From: Hypsibius dujardini
Lineage: Eukaryota > Tardigrada > Eutardigrada > Parachela > Hypsibiidae
Assembly (NCBI GenBank): GCA_001579985.1
Contig: LRSR01014554.1
Location: 1 to 23,358, forward strand
Length of the DNA stretch: 23,358 bases
Direction of reading: 5' to 3'
The translations under genes were made by a program, and so were the position numbers. Positions within the stretch are counted from its first letter, which is position 1. Each line of letters begins with the position of its first letter. Under the pieces are notes generated by a model that saw only the letters and a list, made by a program, of their open reading frames with translations, ran no database searches and was not told the origin of the DNA. This document shows positions 1-9,984 of this stretch, piece by piece.

Positions 1-75
1 TCTGTGTCTGTGTCTGTGTCTGTGTCTGTGCCTTGCCTGTGTCTGTGTCTGTGTCTGTGTCTGTGTCTGTGTCTG
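1..75. repeat. CTGTGT hexanucleotide microsatellite
   Basis: Near-perfect repeat of CTGTGT read on the plus strand, interrupted once near position 33. It runs off the left edge and ends just before a pyrimidine tract and a TACAG acceptor-like site at 101-105. Confidence 0.95.
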
Positions 76-105
76 GTTCACTAATTCCTTTTGTTTTTTA
101 TACAG

Positions 106-221
106 GGCTGCTGAAACTCAGCCTCACGCCCTTGGAAGTGGCACAATGGGAATTTGAGAATCGGCAGCATTGCTTAAGTTTCGCCACCAAATTCACGGAT
201 TTCGAATTCGTGAACTGTTAA
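106..221 (+). CDS. Possible terminal exon of an unrecognised plus-strand gene
   Basis: A plausible 3' splice acceptor (T-rich tract then TACAG, ending at 105) opens a frame that runs to a TAA at 219-221. The frame enters with two bases completing a codon begun in an upstream exon outside the window. The peptide begins LLKLSLTPLEVAQWEFEN and ends DFEFVNC. Its composition looks like ordinary protein rather than repeat translation, but I do not recognise the family. The stop lies about 70 bp from the stop of the minus-strand receptor GRL-A, so the two genes would converge. The microsatellite to the left would then be intronic, as it is elsewhere in this window. It could be a chance frame, because only about 37 codons are visible. 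Confidence 0.35.
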
Positions 222-289
222 AGATTTCATTCATTTTTGCCGGTTACAATTTCCGATTTAGAAGGTTATTTTATCGGTATTTGAAGGAG

Positions 290-1420
290 CTAGCCGGCAG
301 CACATCCACTGGACGTCTCGTTGAGTCTTTGATTCAGTTGCATGATCTGACGGGTCAAACTGGCAAACGCTGTCTGTTGCTCCTCTGACAATTTTTCCAT
401 GTCGCCCTTTTGATCCTTCTGCTGGTAGATGATGAGGAAATACGTCAGGACAATACCGAACAACTATGGGATATTGCAAGATCACATTCAGATTTATGTA
501 TGGACTAAACGGTAAAAATAATTCTAGTCGAAAGGTGGCCTCACTGTAGCTGCAAAATTTTTGTCCACTGAAAAGAATCCACCCCCTGAAATGGCCATCT
601 CTTGCGGATGCTCGGCAATTTCCTGCTCGAAACTTCGAGCTACTTCTCGAATCATTTCGCTCGTGCCGTGATGACTGAGAGTGTGAAGATGGGTCTTTAC
701 ATTCTGTGCCTGAAAAAAGCAAAGATTCGACAGACACAGACAAAGACGAATTCAGAGACACAGACACAAGCACAGACAACACAGACACAGACACAGACAC
801 AGACACAGACACAGACACAGACACAGACACCGACACAGACACAGACACAGAATTCTTACCTTTTCATTCATCCAGACGTAACAAGCCAGTCGGAGCGCAG
901 CCAGCAGGAGTGCACACACCGCAAAAAAATACACGTTGTAAACCAGCGCCTCATTTTGGAGCTTGACTAGGACATGCGCTTTGTCGTCAACTTGAAAAGC
1001 GCGTGAAATCAAAGTAATCGGCATCAGAATGTCACCGAATGTCGTCATAATGATAGTCAATGTGGCACCGGAATTGATTGTCGTGATGGCGCCACGTAAG
1101 CGTCTGTGTTCGTTTCGCAGCTCCGCAATTCGCTCGCAGACCTCGAAATCGTACTTCAGGCTCGCCCGTAAAGCTCTCTCCTTGACCATCCGCCGAAGCT
1201 CCTTTGCGCCGTTGTCGAACCCGAACCCGATTGCGATGGTAAGCCCCAAAATTAAGGTAGTAGGAGCACTCCAGCAGAGACTGGCGTAAGAGTTAGCGAA
1301 TTCATAAATCCACAGTAACACACCGTGAGATACAACTCCACCTGTAGACGTGCATCGATTATGATATTTCTCTTCTGTGTGCTTGACTGAGATACTTATG
1401 CATGCCTGCCTGCCTATCTA

Positions 1421-1463
<43 letters not shown>

Positions 1464-2031
1464 GCATGCCTGCCTGCTTACCTGGTATGATAGATAAAGG
1501 CTGAACGCTATCCTTGGTAGTTCCCGGGATAATCACCGCCAGTTTCTTTAACAGACGTTGAAATCCGTAATAGTTGCAAATCGACACCCCAGCGCTCACC
1601 GTCAACAGCACCGCCCACGCCAAGTAATGGAACAATCGAACAATCCTTATCTGTTGTCTAGTCAGACAACTTCCAATGGCGTCTTCCACGGAGATCAGGA
1701 TTGAGGGATAGGCATTTCGTCGCAGCAGCAGCAGGAACAGCACAACCAACGGTAATGCAAAGTAGTATTCCCGATAGAGCAGGATGAACATTGTGAAGAA
1801 CTCCAGCCGCAGTAAATCATCATGATAAGTGCGGGTGAAGAGGATCAGTTCGATGGCGAAGAAGTACCCGTATAAGATCAGCAGAAGGAGCGTATAGACA
1901 GGAAGGACACATGCGCTAATGCGATGGACGAGCGTTCCGGGCGAGGTTCGGATGGGATAAGGCAGGAAGCCGGATGCGTGCCACAAGGTCAGCACCAGTG
2001 ATGGTACTAGTACTCCCTGGTAGACCTTCAT
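290..2031 (-). CDS. Gustatory-receptor-like 7TM protein, paralogue A (GRL-A)
   Basis: Four exons, in minus-strand order: 2031-1482, 1341-860, 709-545, 463-290; 456 aa, intron phases 1, 0, 0, all GT-AG. This is a predicted seven-pass membrane chemoreceptor of the insect gustatory receptor superfamily. The N terminus has the Gr-like G-F-L-P-Y-P motif (residues 21-26). TM1-TM3 are in exon 1, TM4-TM6 in exon 2, and the pre-TM7 segment GGGFFSVDKNFAAT closes exon 3. Exon 4 opens with TM7 carrying TYFLIIYQ, matching the Gr signature TYhhhhhQ. A large loop contains EHRRLR, shared by all three paralogues. The start at 2031 is chosen because it gives exon 1 the same 550 bp as the paralogues and the shared start MK-[V/M/I]-Y; an in-frame ATG at 2046 is possible. 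A 40-residue tail follows TM7. Family assignment is by motif only; the ligand is unknown. Confidence 0.82.
725..850. repeat. CAGACA hexanucleotide tract in GRL-A intron 2
   Basis: CAGACA units on the plus strand, irregular at the left end and nearly perfect from about 770 to 850. The tract lies wholly within the 150-bp intron between exons 2 and 3 of GRL-A. In the transcript sense it reads TGTCTG. Confidence 0.95.
1416..1464. repeat. CTGT tetranucleotide tract in GRL-A intron 1
   Basis: Perfect CTGT repeat on the plus strand inside the 140-bp first intron. In transcript sense it reads ACAG, so it is complementary to the tract in intron 2 of the same gene. Confidence 0.95.
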
Positions 2032-2937
2032 CACAGCCATAGACATAAAGTCTAAAATTCAAAATATACTCAAAAATGTTTTTTAGATTTCGTCGCCTCG
2101 ATTAATCAAACAGGAAGACAAAATTCCATCGACAAACATTTGTCACAATAATTCGGATTTTAATGTTTAACGGAATGTAATTTTTAACAGCTGCACTGCA
2201 AATGCCTTTTCCCACTCATTCATTCAAGGAATGATACCCGCCCAGCCGAAAGTGGTCCTGCACCTTGGTATACGCCCATATTCCAGCTACTCTGCCCGGT
2301 GTATTATATTGCTGCTGGTACATCCGGGACGGTTTGTTTGGTCAGTATCCCAAGAGCTCGATTATCGTTTCCAGATGCAGTGTACATTTGTACATTATTG
2401 ATATGTCTGTGGTGGCAGGAAAATGATTATTTTGTGGAGGTGTATTCTGTTGACTTAACCGAAAGGGGGGATCCACGTACCTATCATATCTGTCTTATCC
2501 CAAAGTATCGGCAATTTGTACCCACTAGCACCAACCCACCCACTAGCACCAACTCACTAGCACCAACCCCCTAGCACCAACCCACTCTAGCACCCACCCA
2601 CTAGCACCACCCACTCCAGCACCAACCCACTAGCACCAACCCACTAGCATCAACCCACCCACTAGCACCAACCCACTAGCACCAACCCCTTAGCACCAAC
2701 CCACTAGCACCAACCCACTAGCATCAACCCACTAGCGAACGGGCCTTCGTTTGGGTGAGACAGGTAATAAGTTGGTCTGGGGACTCCCGCAAGAAAGTAA
2801 GTTTACTTGTACAGAAAAACTTCGTGAGTTCCTGTCACAATACTTGGTGACTTTAGTTGGCGTGCGCCGCGAGATAAAACGTAATCTTTCGGTACTAGAA
2901 ATTTTCAACCGCTTTTCGAACAACAACACAGGATTCT
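2032..2937. other. Spacer between GRL-A and GRL-B
   Basis: About 0.9 kb upstream of GRL-A and downstream of GRL-B. The only clear structure is the 14-bp minisatellite at 2521-2736. Short open frames on both strands around 2730-2980 have no recognisable domain. I see no convincing promoter motif. Confidence 0.6.
2521..2736. repeat. 14-bp minisatellite, unit CCCACTAGCACCAA
   Basis: About fifteen degenerate copies of a 14-bp unit, with variants lacking or gaining a few bases and some with CATCAA in place of CACCAA. It is the only repeat of this unit in the window and lies between two receptor paralogues. Confidence 0.9.
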
Positions 2938-4297
2938 TTAGGCAGTGGCACAGCCTCCCAGTGTTTCATTCAGCCGTTTAGACAGTTCTTCAATCTGCCT
3001 TGTCAGAGTCAGGAAGCCAGCCTGCTGCTCGTTCGATACTTTCGCCAAGTCGGCCTTCTGGTCTTTTTGCTGGTAGATCAGGAGGAAGTATGTCAAAACC
3101 ACCCCGAATAACTGCAACACAATGGCGTCTTCAATTGTAAGTGATCTGTCCGCCAGCCAGCAACGGGTCAGCTAGCCAGATGGAAAGAAAGGTAGACAAG
3201 CAGTGAAGCAAACAGACAGTCAGACAGACAGACAAACAGACAAAAAGGCAGACAGGCAGACAGACAGACAGACAGACAGGCAGTGAAGCAAACAGACAGA
3301 CAGACAAACAGACAAAAAGGCAGACAGGCAGGCAGACAGACAGGCAAACAGACAGGTAGACAAGCAGACATTCAGACAGATATTCAGACAGACAGACCTA
3401 AACAGACATGCGTATGCGTACCGTAGCAGCAAAACTTTTGTTCATTGAAAAGAATCCGTTCCCAGAAATGGTCAGTTCTTCCGGGTTCTCCGCTATCTCT
3501 TGCTCAAAGTTCCTTGCCGCGTCTCGGACCACCTCGCTCAGCCCATGCATGCCAATGGAGTGAAGATGCACTTTAGCCATCATTGCCCATAATGTCGAAA
3601 AACCACGCATCAATACAAATCATAAAAGCTGAATAATATTTGACTGGGAGGTTAACCAAGCAGACCTGTTCGTGCATAGATACAAAGATGGAGATACGAA
3701 TGATGCATTGGATGACGGCACAGACCGCGAAGAAGTACGCCACGTATGCCTGGCTGTTATTCTGCAGCTTAGCCTCGAAATTCGCCGAGTCGTCCTGGAG
3801 GAATCGCGAGATTATAGAGATCGGCATGATGATGTCGCCCAGCGTGCTGAGCACGGTGACGAACGCCACGGTAGCGTTGATCTCTGCAATAACCCCACGC
3901 AGGCGTCGATGGTCCTCGCGAACAGCGGCGATTCGTTCACTGGTCTCAAAGACATCACCGTATTTCGCCAAGCTTGCCTGGGAAATCTTTTCCAACTCCT
4001 GCGCTCCGTTGATGAAACCTTGGCGGAGTGCCACAGCCAGACCCATGACAAGGGATGTGGGTACTGACCAGCAGAGAGTGGCGTACCCGAAGGCAATAGT
4101 GTAGAGCCAGCACATGAAACGGTAACTTACTAAACCACCTATTCAATGGCAGACAAAACGCAGCTTAAGTTTTCATAATCTAGCTGATCTGTCTGTTTGT
4201 CTGTCTGTGTGTCTATATGTCTGTCTGTCTGTCTGTCTGAGTGCCTGTCTGTCTGTGTGTCTGTGTGTCTGTGTGTCTGTGTGTCTGTCTGCTTGCC

Positions 4298-4352
<55 letters not shown>

Positions 4353-4963
4353 GTGTGTCTGTGTGTGTGTGTCTGTCTGTCTGTCTATCTGTCTGACTGC
4401 TTGCTCGTCGTACCTGGAACAAGTGGCATTGGATGCATGCTTGACCATTCAGTACCAGGAACCACCTCATTGATTGATTTTACCATGAACTGAAAGCCGA
4501 AGTAGTTGAAGACGCCCGACACAATCAGAATCGCCCCCATTACCGTCCATGTCGCGTAATGAAACATTTGAACGACCTTTCTCTGTCTATCGTCGATAAT
4601 GTCACCAATAGCCGCTTCGGCGGTCTTTAACAAGGTCGGGAAACGGTGTCGGTTAACAAAGAGCAGCGCTAAGACAACGAACGGCATCAGGTAAAAGTAC
4701 TCCCGATACACAAGGAGGACCATGGTGAAGAACTCCAGCTCGATGAGGTCGTCGTAGTAGGTCTGACTGAAGACGACGACTTCGACGGCGTAGAAGTAGC
4801 CGTACAGGAGGAAGATAATGAGGGTGTGTATTCGGAGGGCCCATTTGACGTTGCGATGACAGACAGTACCGACAGGCACTCGGACCGGATAGGGTAGGAA
4901 CCCAGTGAGAGACCAGAGAGTCAAGACCATTGGTGGTACTAAAACCCCTTGATACATCTTCAT
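2938..4963 (-). CDS. Gustatory-receptor-like 7TM protein, paralogue B (GRL-B), splice defect
   Basis: Exons by homology, in minus-strand order: 4963-4414, 4129-3666, 3586-3422, 3111-2938; 450 aa if all are joined, phases 1, 0, 0. It has the same architecture as its neighbours: GFLPYP near the N terminus, LEFFT and YREY around TM2, DHRRLR in the loop, [15 protein letters not shown] before TM7, and TYFLLIYQ in TM7. An in-frame TGA shortly upstream of 4963 supports that start. The oddity is intron 2 (3587-3665): the base pair that should be the acceptor AG reads GG, and the donor GTCTGC is also weak. Retaining the intron gives a stop after about 31 codons, and the nearest alternative AGs give early stops. 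The gene may therefore be a recent pseudogene, use a non-canonical site, or contain a sequence error. Coding frames in all exons are otherwise intact. Confidence 0.75.
3182..3402. repeat. CAGA-type tetranucleotide tract in GRL-B intron 3
   Basis: Irregular CAGA/CAAA/CAGG tetramers on the plus strand. They fill most of the 310-bp intron between exons 3 and 4 of GRL-B, in which two longer blocks look duplicated (around 3203-3250 and 3280-3330). Confidence 0.95.
4190..4396. repeat. CTGT/GTGT tract in GRL-B intron 1
   Basis: Mixed CTGT tetramers and CTGTGTGT octamers on the plus strand inside the first intron of GRL-B (4130-4413). It is opposite in orientation to the tract in intron 3 of the same gene. 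Confidence 0.95.
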
Positions 4964-5032
4964 GGCCAGTGAAGAAATCAGTCATTAACAAATTTAGACA
5001 GGAAGTGTATATACAGACAAGATGAACTGAAA

Positions 5033-5038
5033 TTTAAT
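5033..5038 (-). terminator. Candidate poly(A) signal ATTAAA for GRL-C
   Basis: ATTAAA on the minus strand, about 84 nt past the GRL-C stop codon, in the 158-bp gap before the GRL-B start. It is a variant hexamer and positional evidence only. Confidence 0.3.
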
Positions 5039-5121
5039 TCAGGTATATAGATAGTGTCTGACTGAAGATGAGAAAAATATAGTAGTAGGGTTGGTTATCC
5101 CGCTTGCAATCGGAGCCGGAT

Positions 5122-5986
5122 CTACCTGACCGAGCACTCCCTCAAGGTCTCATTCAGGCGTTGACTTAGGCTTTCAATTTGTGCAGCTAACCGTCTAAAT
5201 GCGGCAGCCTGCGCCTGGGAGACCTTGTCCAAGTCGCCTTTCTGGTCTTTTTGCTGATAGATAAGGAGGAAGTACGTCAGGTTTATGCCGAAAAGCTGAA
5301 AAATACGGGAGACGAATCGGTCAAAAATTGTGTGCTATTCTTCTCTATTGGGAATTGATTATGCCACAGTCAATATGGATATTAGTGTCCACTCTTTTAT
5401 GATCTGTTTGCCATACCGCGCCCCGTCCCGCCCTGTTTATTCAATTGTCGCAGTATAACAGCAAGTTTGTGTGTTGTGTGTCTGTATGTCTGTGTGTCTG
5501 TGTGTCTGTGTGTCTGTGTGTCTGTGTGTCTGTGTGTCTGTGTGTCTGTGTGTCTGCGTGTGTGTGTGTGTGTCTGTGTGTGTGTGTGTCTGCGTGTGTG
5601 TGTGTGTGTCTGTGTGTGTGTGTGTGTCTGTGTGTCTGTCTGTCTGTCTGTCTGTTATTGTTTCAGACCTCCGCACTCTCGATAAATGTTTCTTACCGTA
5701 GCAGCAAACAGTTTCGTCATTGAAAAGAAGCCGTTCCCCGACACTGCCATTTCGTCTTCGTTTTCTACGAGCTCTTGTTCAAAGGATCTGGCATCGTCGC
5801 GAATTGCTTCGTCCACTGCATGGAGTCCGATATCGTGCAGGTGAGCCTTTGCTCTGGTCGCCTTTAAAACGTAAAATAACTAATAAGGATAGGAGCACAA
5901 CCCATCAGACCTGACTGACAGACCTGACTGACAGATTGAGAGGTAAGCTCAAGGAGACAGATAGAAGGGAAAGACAGAACGACAAG

Positions 5987-6050
<64 letters not shown>

Positions 6051-6714
6051 AAGACAAACAGACATGCACACACCACCGACTAACATACAGATAAACAATT
6101 AAAAGGACGAACAGATTAATTGCGAAACAGACATTGTTTTCAATACTTGTTCGTGCATCCAGACAAAAATAAAGATGCGAAGCATCCCTTGGAGGATTGC
6201 GCAGATTGAAAAGAAATAGACGCCATATTTTTGACATTCGTTTTGAAAGTTGGACTGCAAATCCTTCGACTCCTCTTGAAGAATTTTTGAAATCAATGAC
6301 ACCGGCATAATGATATCTCCCAGTGTGCTCAATATGATAATAAACGCCACGGAAGTGTTGATTTCATTCACCGCAGAGCGAAGTCGACGGTGATCGTGCC
6401 GCAGTCGGGCTATTCGTTGGCAAACTTCAAAAATGCAGCCACACTTGACGTAGCTTTCATTGGAGAGCGTTCGGAGCTCCCGCCTAATATTGGCGAATCC
6501 GTAGCCGATGGCCAATACAAGACCGACGATCAGGATGGCGGGTATGCTCCAGCACAAAGTGGTGTACGATAGAGCAGAACCGTAAATCCCGCCTACTGCA
6601 CGGTAGGATAACGCCTTGCCTGTGGAATTGAACGGTTGCATTAAAGCAAATGGCAAAAGACAGGTGAAAACACGATGATATGGACAAGCAGACAATTAAC
6701 GCATAGATTGAAAT

Positions 6715-6756
<42 letters not shown>

Positions 6757-7394
6757 GGACAGACAGACAGGCAGGCAGGCAGACAGGCAATATGGACAGA
6801 CCACTGGACAAACAAACGGCAAAGAGACTGACAGACAATCCTACCAGGCACGATGAACAGTGGTTGTCTGCTAGACCAACTCGCATTCGGATTTAGTATC
6901 CTCATTTCTGATATCATCAGGTCGAAGCCAGCGTAAGAACAGTACGCCGATCCTGCGGCAATCATAAGAATCACCACCAACGAGATATGATGAAACTGCC
7001 TAACAAACTTGATTTGGGCCATGTCCAAGATGTCTGCGACGGACGCTTCCACGGCTATTACCAACCGAGGAACGGTGCGACGTTTAATGAAGAGGATCAG
7101 AAGCACCACAATGGGTAAGACAAAGGCGTACTCGCGATAGATTGCCAGAACTAGAGTGAAGAACTCCAAATCGATCAGTTCCGCGTGGTATGTTCGAGTG
7201 AAAATGATAATTTCGATGGCGTAGAAGTAGCAGTAGAGTAATAATATCAGGATGGTCCAAATGCGAAGAACCCATTTTACAATTCGGTGCGTGGGAGAGG
7301 CTCGGTCAGTCCGGACAGGGTAGGGAAGAAGGCCGATGCAGTTCCATAAAGTGAACACACTGGTTGGGACTAGAATTCCGTGGTAGATTTTCAT
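5122..7394 (-). CDS. Gustatory-receptor-like 7TM protein, paralogue C (GRL-C)
   Basis: Exons in minus-strand order: 7394-6845, 6619-6147, 5861-5697, 5295-5122; 453 aa, phases 1, 0, 0, all GT-AG. Predicted segments: TM1 about residues 43-65, TM2 76-103, TM3 133-158 (exon 1), TM4 to TM6 in exon 2, TM7 at the start of exon 4. Diagnostic Gr features are GLLPYP (21-26), the loop with [21 protein letters not shown] before TM7, and TYFLLIYQ in TM7. It is a probable ligand-gated cation channel subunit in chemosensory neurons, by analogy with insect Grs. Only 158 bp separate its stop from the GRL-B start, so the cluster arose by tandem duplication and is tightly packed. The C-terminal 40 residues carry a conserved N-E-T sequon and a cysteine. 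The gene is intact and is the best reference copy of the three. Confidence 0.85.
5466..5655. repeat. CTGTGTGT tract in GRL-C intron 3
   Basis: Octameric and tetrameric CTGT/GTGT units on the plus strand within the intron between exons 3 and 4 (5296-5696). Confidence 0.95.
5988..6064. repeat. CAGA tract in GRL-C intron 2
   Basis: Nearly perfect CAGA tetramers on the plus strand inside the 285-bp intron 2 (5862-6146). It is opposite in orientation to the tract in intron 3. Confidence 0.95.
6714..6788. repeat. CAGA tract in GRL-C intron 1
   Basis: CAGA tetramers grading into CAGG tetramers on the plus strand, within intron 1 (6620-6844). Confidence 0.95.
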
Positions 7395-7440
7395 GGTGTA
7401 ATTGACTAATTAATATTATCTGAATCGAAAGAAAAATTGT

Positions 7441-7441
<1 letters not shown>

Positions 7442-7478
<37 letters not shown>

Positions 7479-7556
7479 GGCAGACAGGCAGACAGGCAGA
7501 CAGACAGGCAGACAGGCAGACAAGCAGACAGGCAGACGGACAGACAGAGAGACAGA
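7442..7556. repeat. CAGA/CAGG tetranucleotide tract
   Basis: CAGA units mixed with CAGG on the plus strand, about 50-165 bp upstream of the GRL-C start codon, thus in its probable promoter or 5' UTR. Confidence 0.95.
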
Positions 7557-8129
7557 CAGCAAGGCAGACAACACAGATATCTGACCTTGAAAGTGGAATG
7601 TTGGTAAGCGATTTTGGATCAGCTGCTGCGTGCGCTCACTTTTAGATACAAAGTAGTAGATGAAACCATCAAACGCATGAAATGCGTTAACGCCACGAAT
7701 GCTCGTTCATTCGTTGATTCTTTTGACGGATTTTATAAACCACGCATTAATTCGAAAACAAAACTTAGATGACTTTGACGAATCATACAGTGTGGGGTGT
7801 GCACTCCCTTGGTTAGGTGATAGGTGGAATTTTTAAGGATCCATTTTCGGTACTATACTATACTCCGAAGGTATAGGCAGAGTAAATATTGGCGCTCATG
7901 AATAATGCAGTAAGCACATGTAAGAAAATCACTGAGCAAACCTTCAAGTATGCTGAGAAGTAAAGTAACTGTATCCTTCTTGACGCAGTTCTTCGAACGA
8001 ATCCGTATACCCAAGCTGCTGTTTATCAATGCTGTTCTCAAGTATGATCAATACCGCCTTTGTAGGTTTCATGTCTATAAGAGTCCCTGATTTACTTGCG
8101 ATCCTCTTCACCTGTCTGTGAACTTATGT

Positions 8130-8390
8130 ATCTCGTGTCTGTGTGTCTATGTGCCTTTCTGACTTTCTGTTTGTCTATCTGTCTGGATGTCTGAGTGTCT
8201 GTGTGCCTTTCTGTCTTTCTGTTTGTCTGTCTGTCTGGATGTCTGAGTGTCTGTGTGTCTTTCTGTTTGTGTGTCTGTCTGTGTGTCTGTGTGTCTGTGT
8301 GTATGTCTATGTGTCTGTCTGTGTGTCTGTGTGTCTGTCTGTGTGTCTGTGTGTCTGTGTGTCTGTTTGCTTGTCCGTTTGTTTGTCTAA
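8130..8390. repeat. CTGTGTGT/CTTT mixed microsatellite
   Basis: Interrupted CTGT and CTGTGTGT units. The left half contains a roughly 66-bp block that recurs almost unchanged (around 8150-8210 and 8211-8270), so the tract has grown by segmental duplication as well as slippage. Confidence 0.9.
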
Positions 8391-8909
8391 CTGTTATGCG
8401 ATGACTTTCTACGATTTGCCGTCTCTTCCACCCATTTTAGTTCAGCAGTAGGCAGTAAACCTTCTTTTACTCACTAACTAGTGAAAGCATTCACATTTTT
8501 TTAACCGACTTAATCCTCAATATCCACACAAACTACGTCACAGTGGAATCACAAGGCACACAAAAAAGTGTGTGTGTGATTCAATGAAAATAAATCGACG
8601 CGAGATTTTACGCGGTACATGCCACAAGAGTCTTGTTGTTAACGTTCGTGTGACCTTAAGCTCGATGGCCACGTCAAGAAGCCATTCACCCATCCCCACC
8701 CACCCATTCACCCGCTTAACTATGTCGTTAGTTAGTATTCCCGTGTTCGACATAGACCTCCCTGGCCATACAGCCCCAAGTATCAGTTAACCGACAAGCA
8801 TCCGGTTCAGCACTTCCGGCATCCAGACACACGGAAGGGGCTCCCATGTCTGAATGGCGGGTTTGATGCGCACTTTGCGGTCTCGCGCGTATATTTCAAT
8901 CGAGTCCCA

Positions 8910-8948
8910 GGCAGGCAGGCAGGCAGGCAGGCAAGCAGGCAGGCAGAC
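8910..8948. repeat. GGCA tetranucleotide tract
   Basis: Short run of GGCA units with one AGCA variant, in intergenic DNA. Confidence 0.9.
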
Positions 8949-9463
8949 AAAACCCCCATCCAGATGTCCCTCAATCTAAACACCGCCATGCACTTTCAGT
9001 CAGCTCACCCCGGCTATTCATATCCCGTTATCCCGCTTGTATACTTTCTCCATCACCGTGCGTCATGGGCAAAACTGCCGAGGAAGAAAGGCAAGAAATG
9101 AGGTAACCCGCGTTACCGAAACGATCCCTGATTCAGACAATCCATACATACAGACCTGTAAATATAGAGCTCATCATAAGTACCGACAAGTAAGTGCGCG
9201 CATATTACCTAAATCAGGCACGAAAGCGGGACACACAGAGAGGACCGCTCCTTGGTCCGTTAAACTATATAAAAGGGGGAAATCGCCTTTTCGCCCATCT
9301 GCCGGGATGATTTAATGTGAGTCCACCTGCCTCATTACACGGAAAGCTCATGTGACAGACAAACAGGCAGACAGACAAACAGACAGACACGACATTCACG
9401 ACGACCCACATCCGTTCTCCTGCTTCCTCCGAGCCAAACCCAATTTTTTGCACCTGTGCCCGA

Positions 9464-9500
9464 TATAAAATTGCCCTATTCAGACATCGCTGGTTCAGTC
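9464..9500 (+). promoter_or_regulatory. TATA box plus initiator of the neuropeptide gene
   Basis: TATAAAA at 9464-9470 and TCAGTC at 9495-9500. The second matches the arthropod initiator TCAGTY, with the A at 9497 as the likely start site. The TATA box begins 33 bp before it, close to canonical spacing, and the ATG follows 56 nt downstream. Evidence is motif and spacing only. Confidence 0.6.
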
Positions 9501-9552
9501 GCGACCCAACCACTGTTTAGTTGTCTAAATTTCTGGATTGTGACCCTTGAAG

Positions 9553-9939
9553 ATGCATTTCTCGACGTGCTGTCTGTGGTCGACGTGTGGTTTGGTGGTG
9601 CTGCTCGCTGTCGTCGTCAGTGCTCGGCCGTATTCGGCGGACCCTTCGGATGAGATTGCTGGTGGGGAGATGGCGGAGATGAAGCGCAACGGATGGAACT
9701 CGTGGGGCTGGGGACCGCAGGGCAAACGGGCGACGTGGATGCCGCGGCAGAAGCCCACCCCGTCGCCGGCGGTGCGGATGATGATGAACGCGGTGGATTT
9801 CAGCGAGCTGTGCGGGGCGTGGCGGGCCGCGGTGGCGGATGGGACCATCAAGCCAACGGTAAGAGGGCCGGGTATTGATGCACTACGATAAATGTTTGAA
9901 GTCAGACAGACAGATAACACATGGACATGCAGATATGCT

Positions 9940-9984
<45 letters not shown>

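Larger units (their letters stand above)
7395..9463. other. Spacer between GRL-C and the neuropeptide gene
   Basis: This 2.07-kb region lies between two divergent genes. It holds microsatellites at 7442-7556, 8130-8390, 8910-8948 and 9356-9390. A second TATA-like sequence (TATATAAAAG, 9266-9275) sits about 290 bp before the neuropeptide start and may serve an alternative promoter. I found no frame with a recognisable protein, and no tRNA-like cloverleaf. Confidence 0.6.

Noticed and set aside
2732-2981. Overlapping short frames on both strands in the GRL-A/GRL-B spacer
   Set aside because: Neither has a recognisable motif or matches a receptor exon, and the plus-strand frame runs into GRL-B exon 4.
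3640-4104. 154-codon plus-strand open frame opposite GRL-B exon 2
   Set aside because: It is antisense to a conserved exon with a clear family match. The frame is open as a by-product of the coding strand and has no features of its own.
4173-4493. Cys/Val-rich and Thr/Asp/Arg-rich open frames over microsatellites, here and in similar tracts
   Set aside because: These are translations of CTGT/CAGA repeats, which lack stop codons in several frames. They lie in introns or spacers.
9266-9275. TATATAAAAG as the main promoter of the neuropeptide gene
   Set aside because: It lacks a good initiator at the right spacing, and a better TATA/Inr pair lies 200 bp closer to the ATG. Kept only as a possible alternative.
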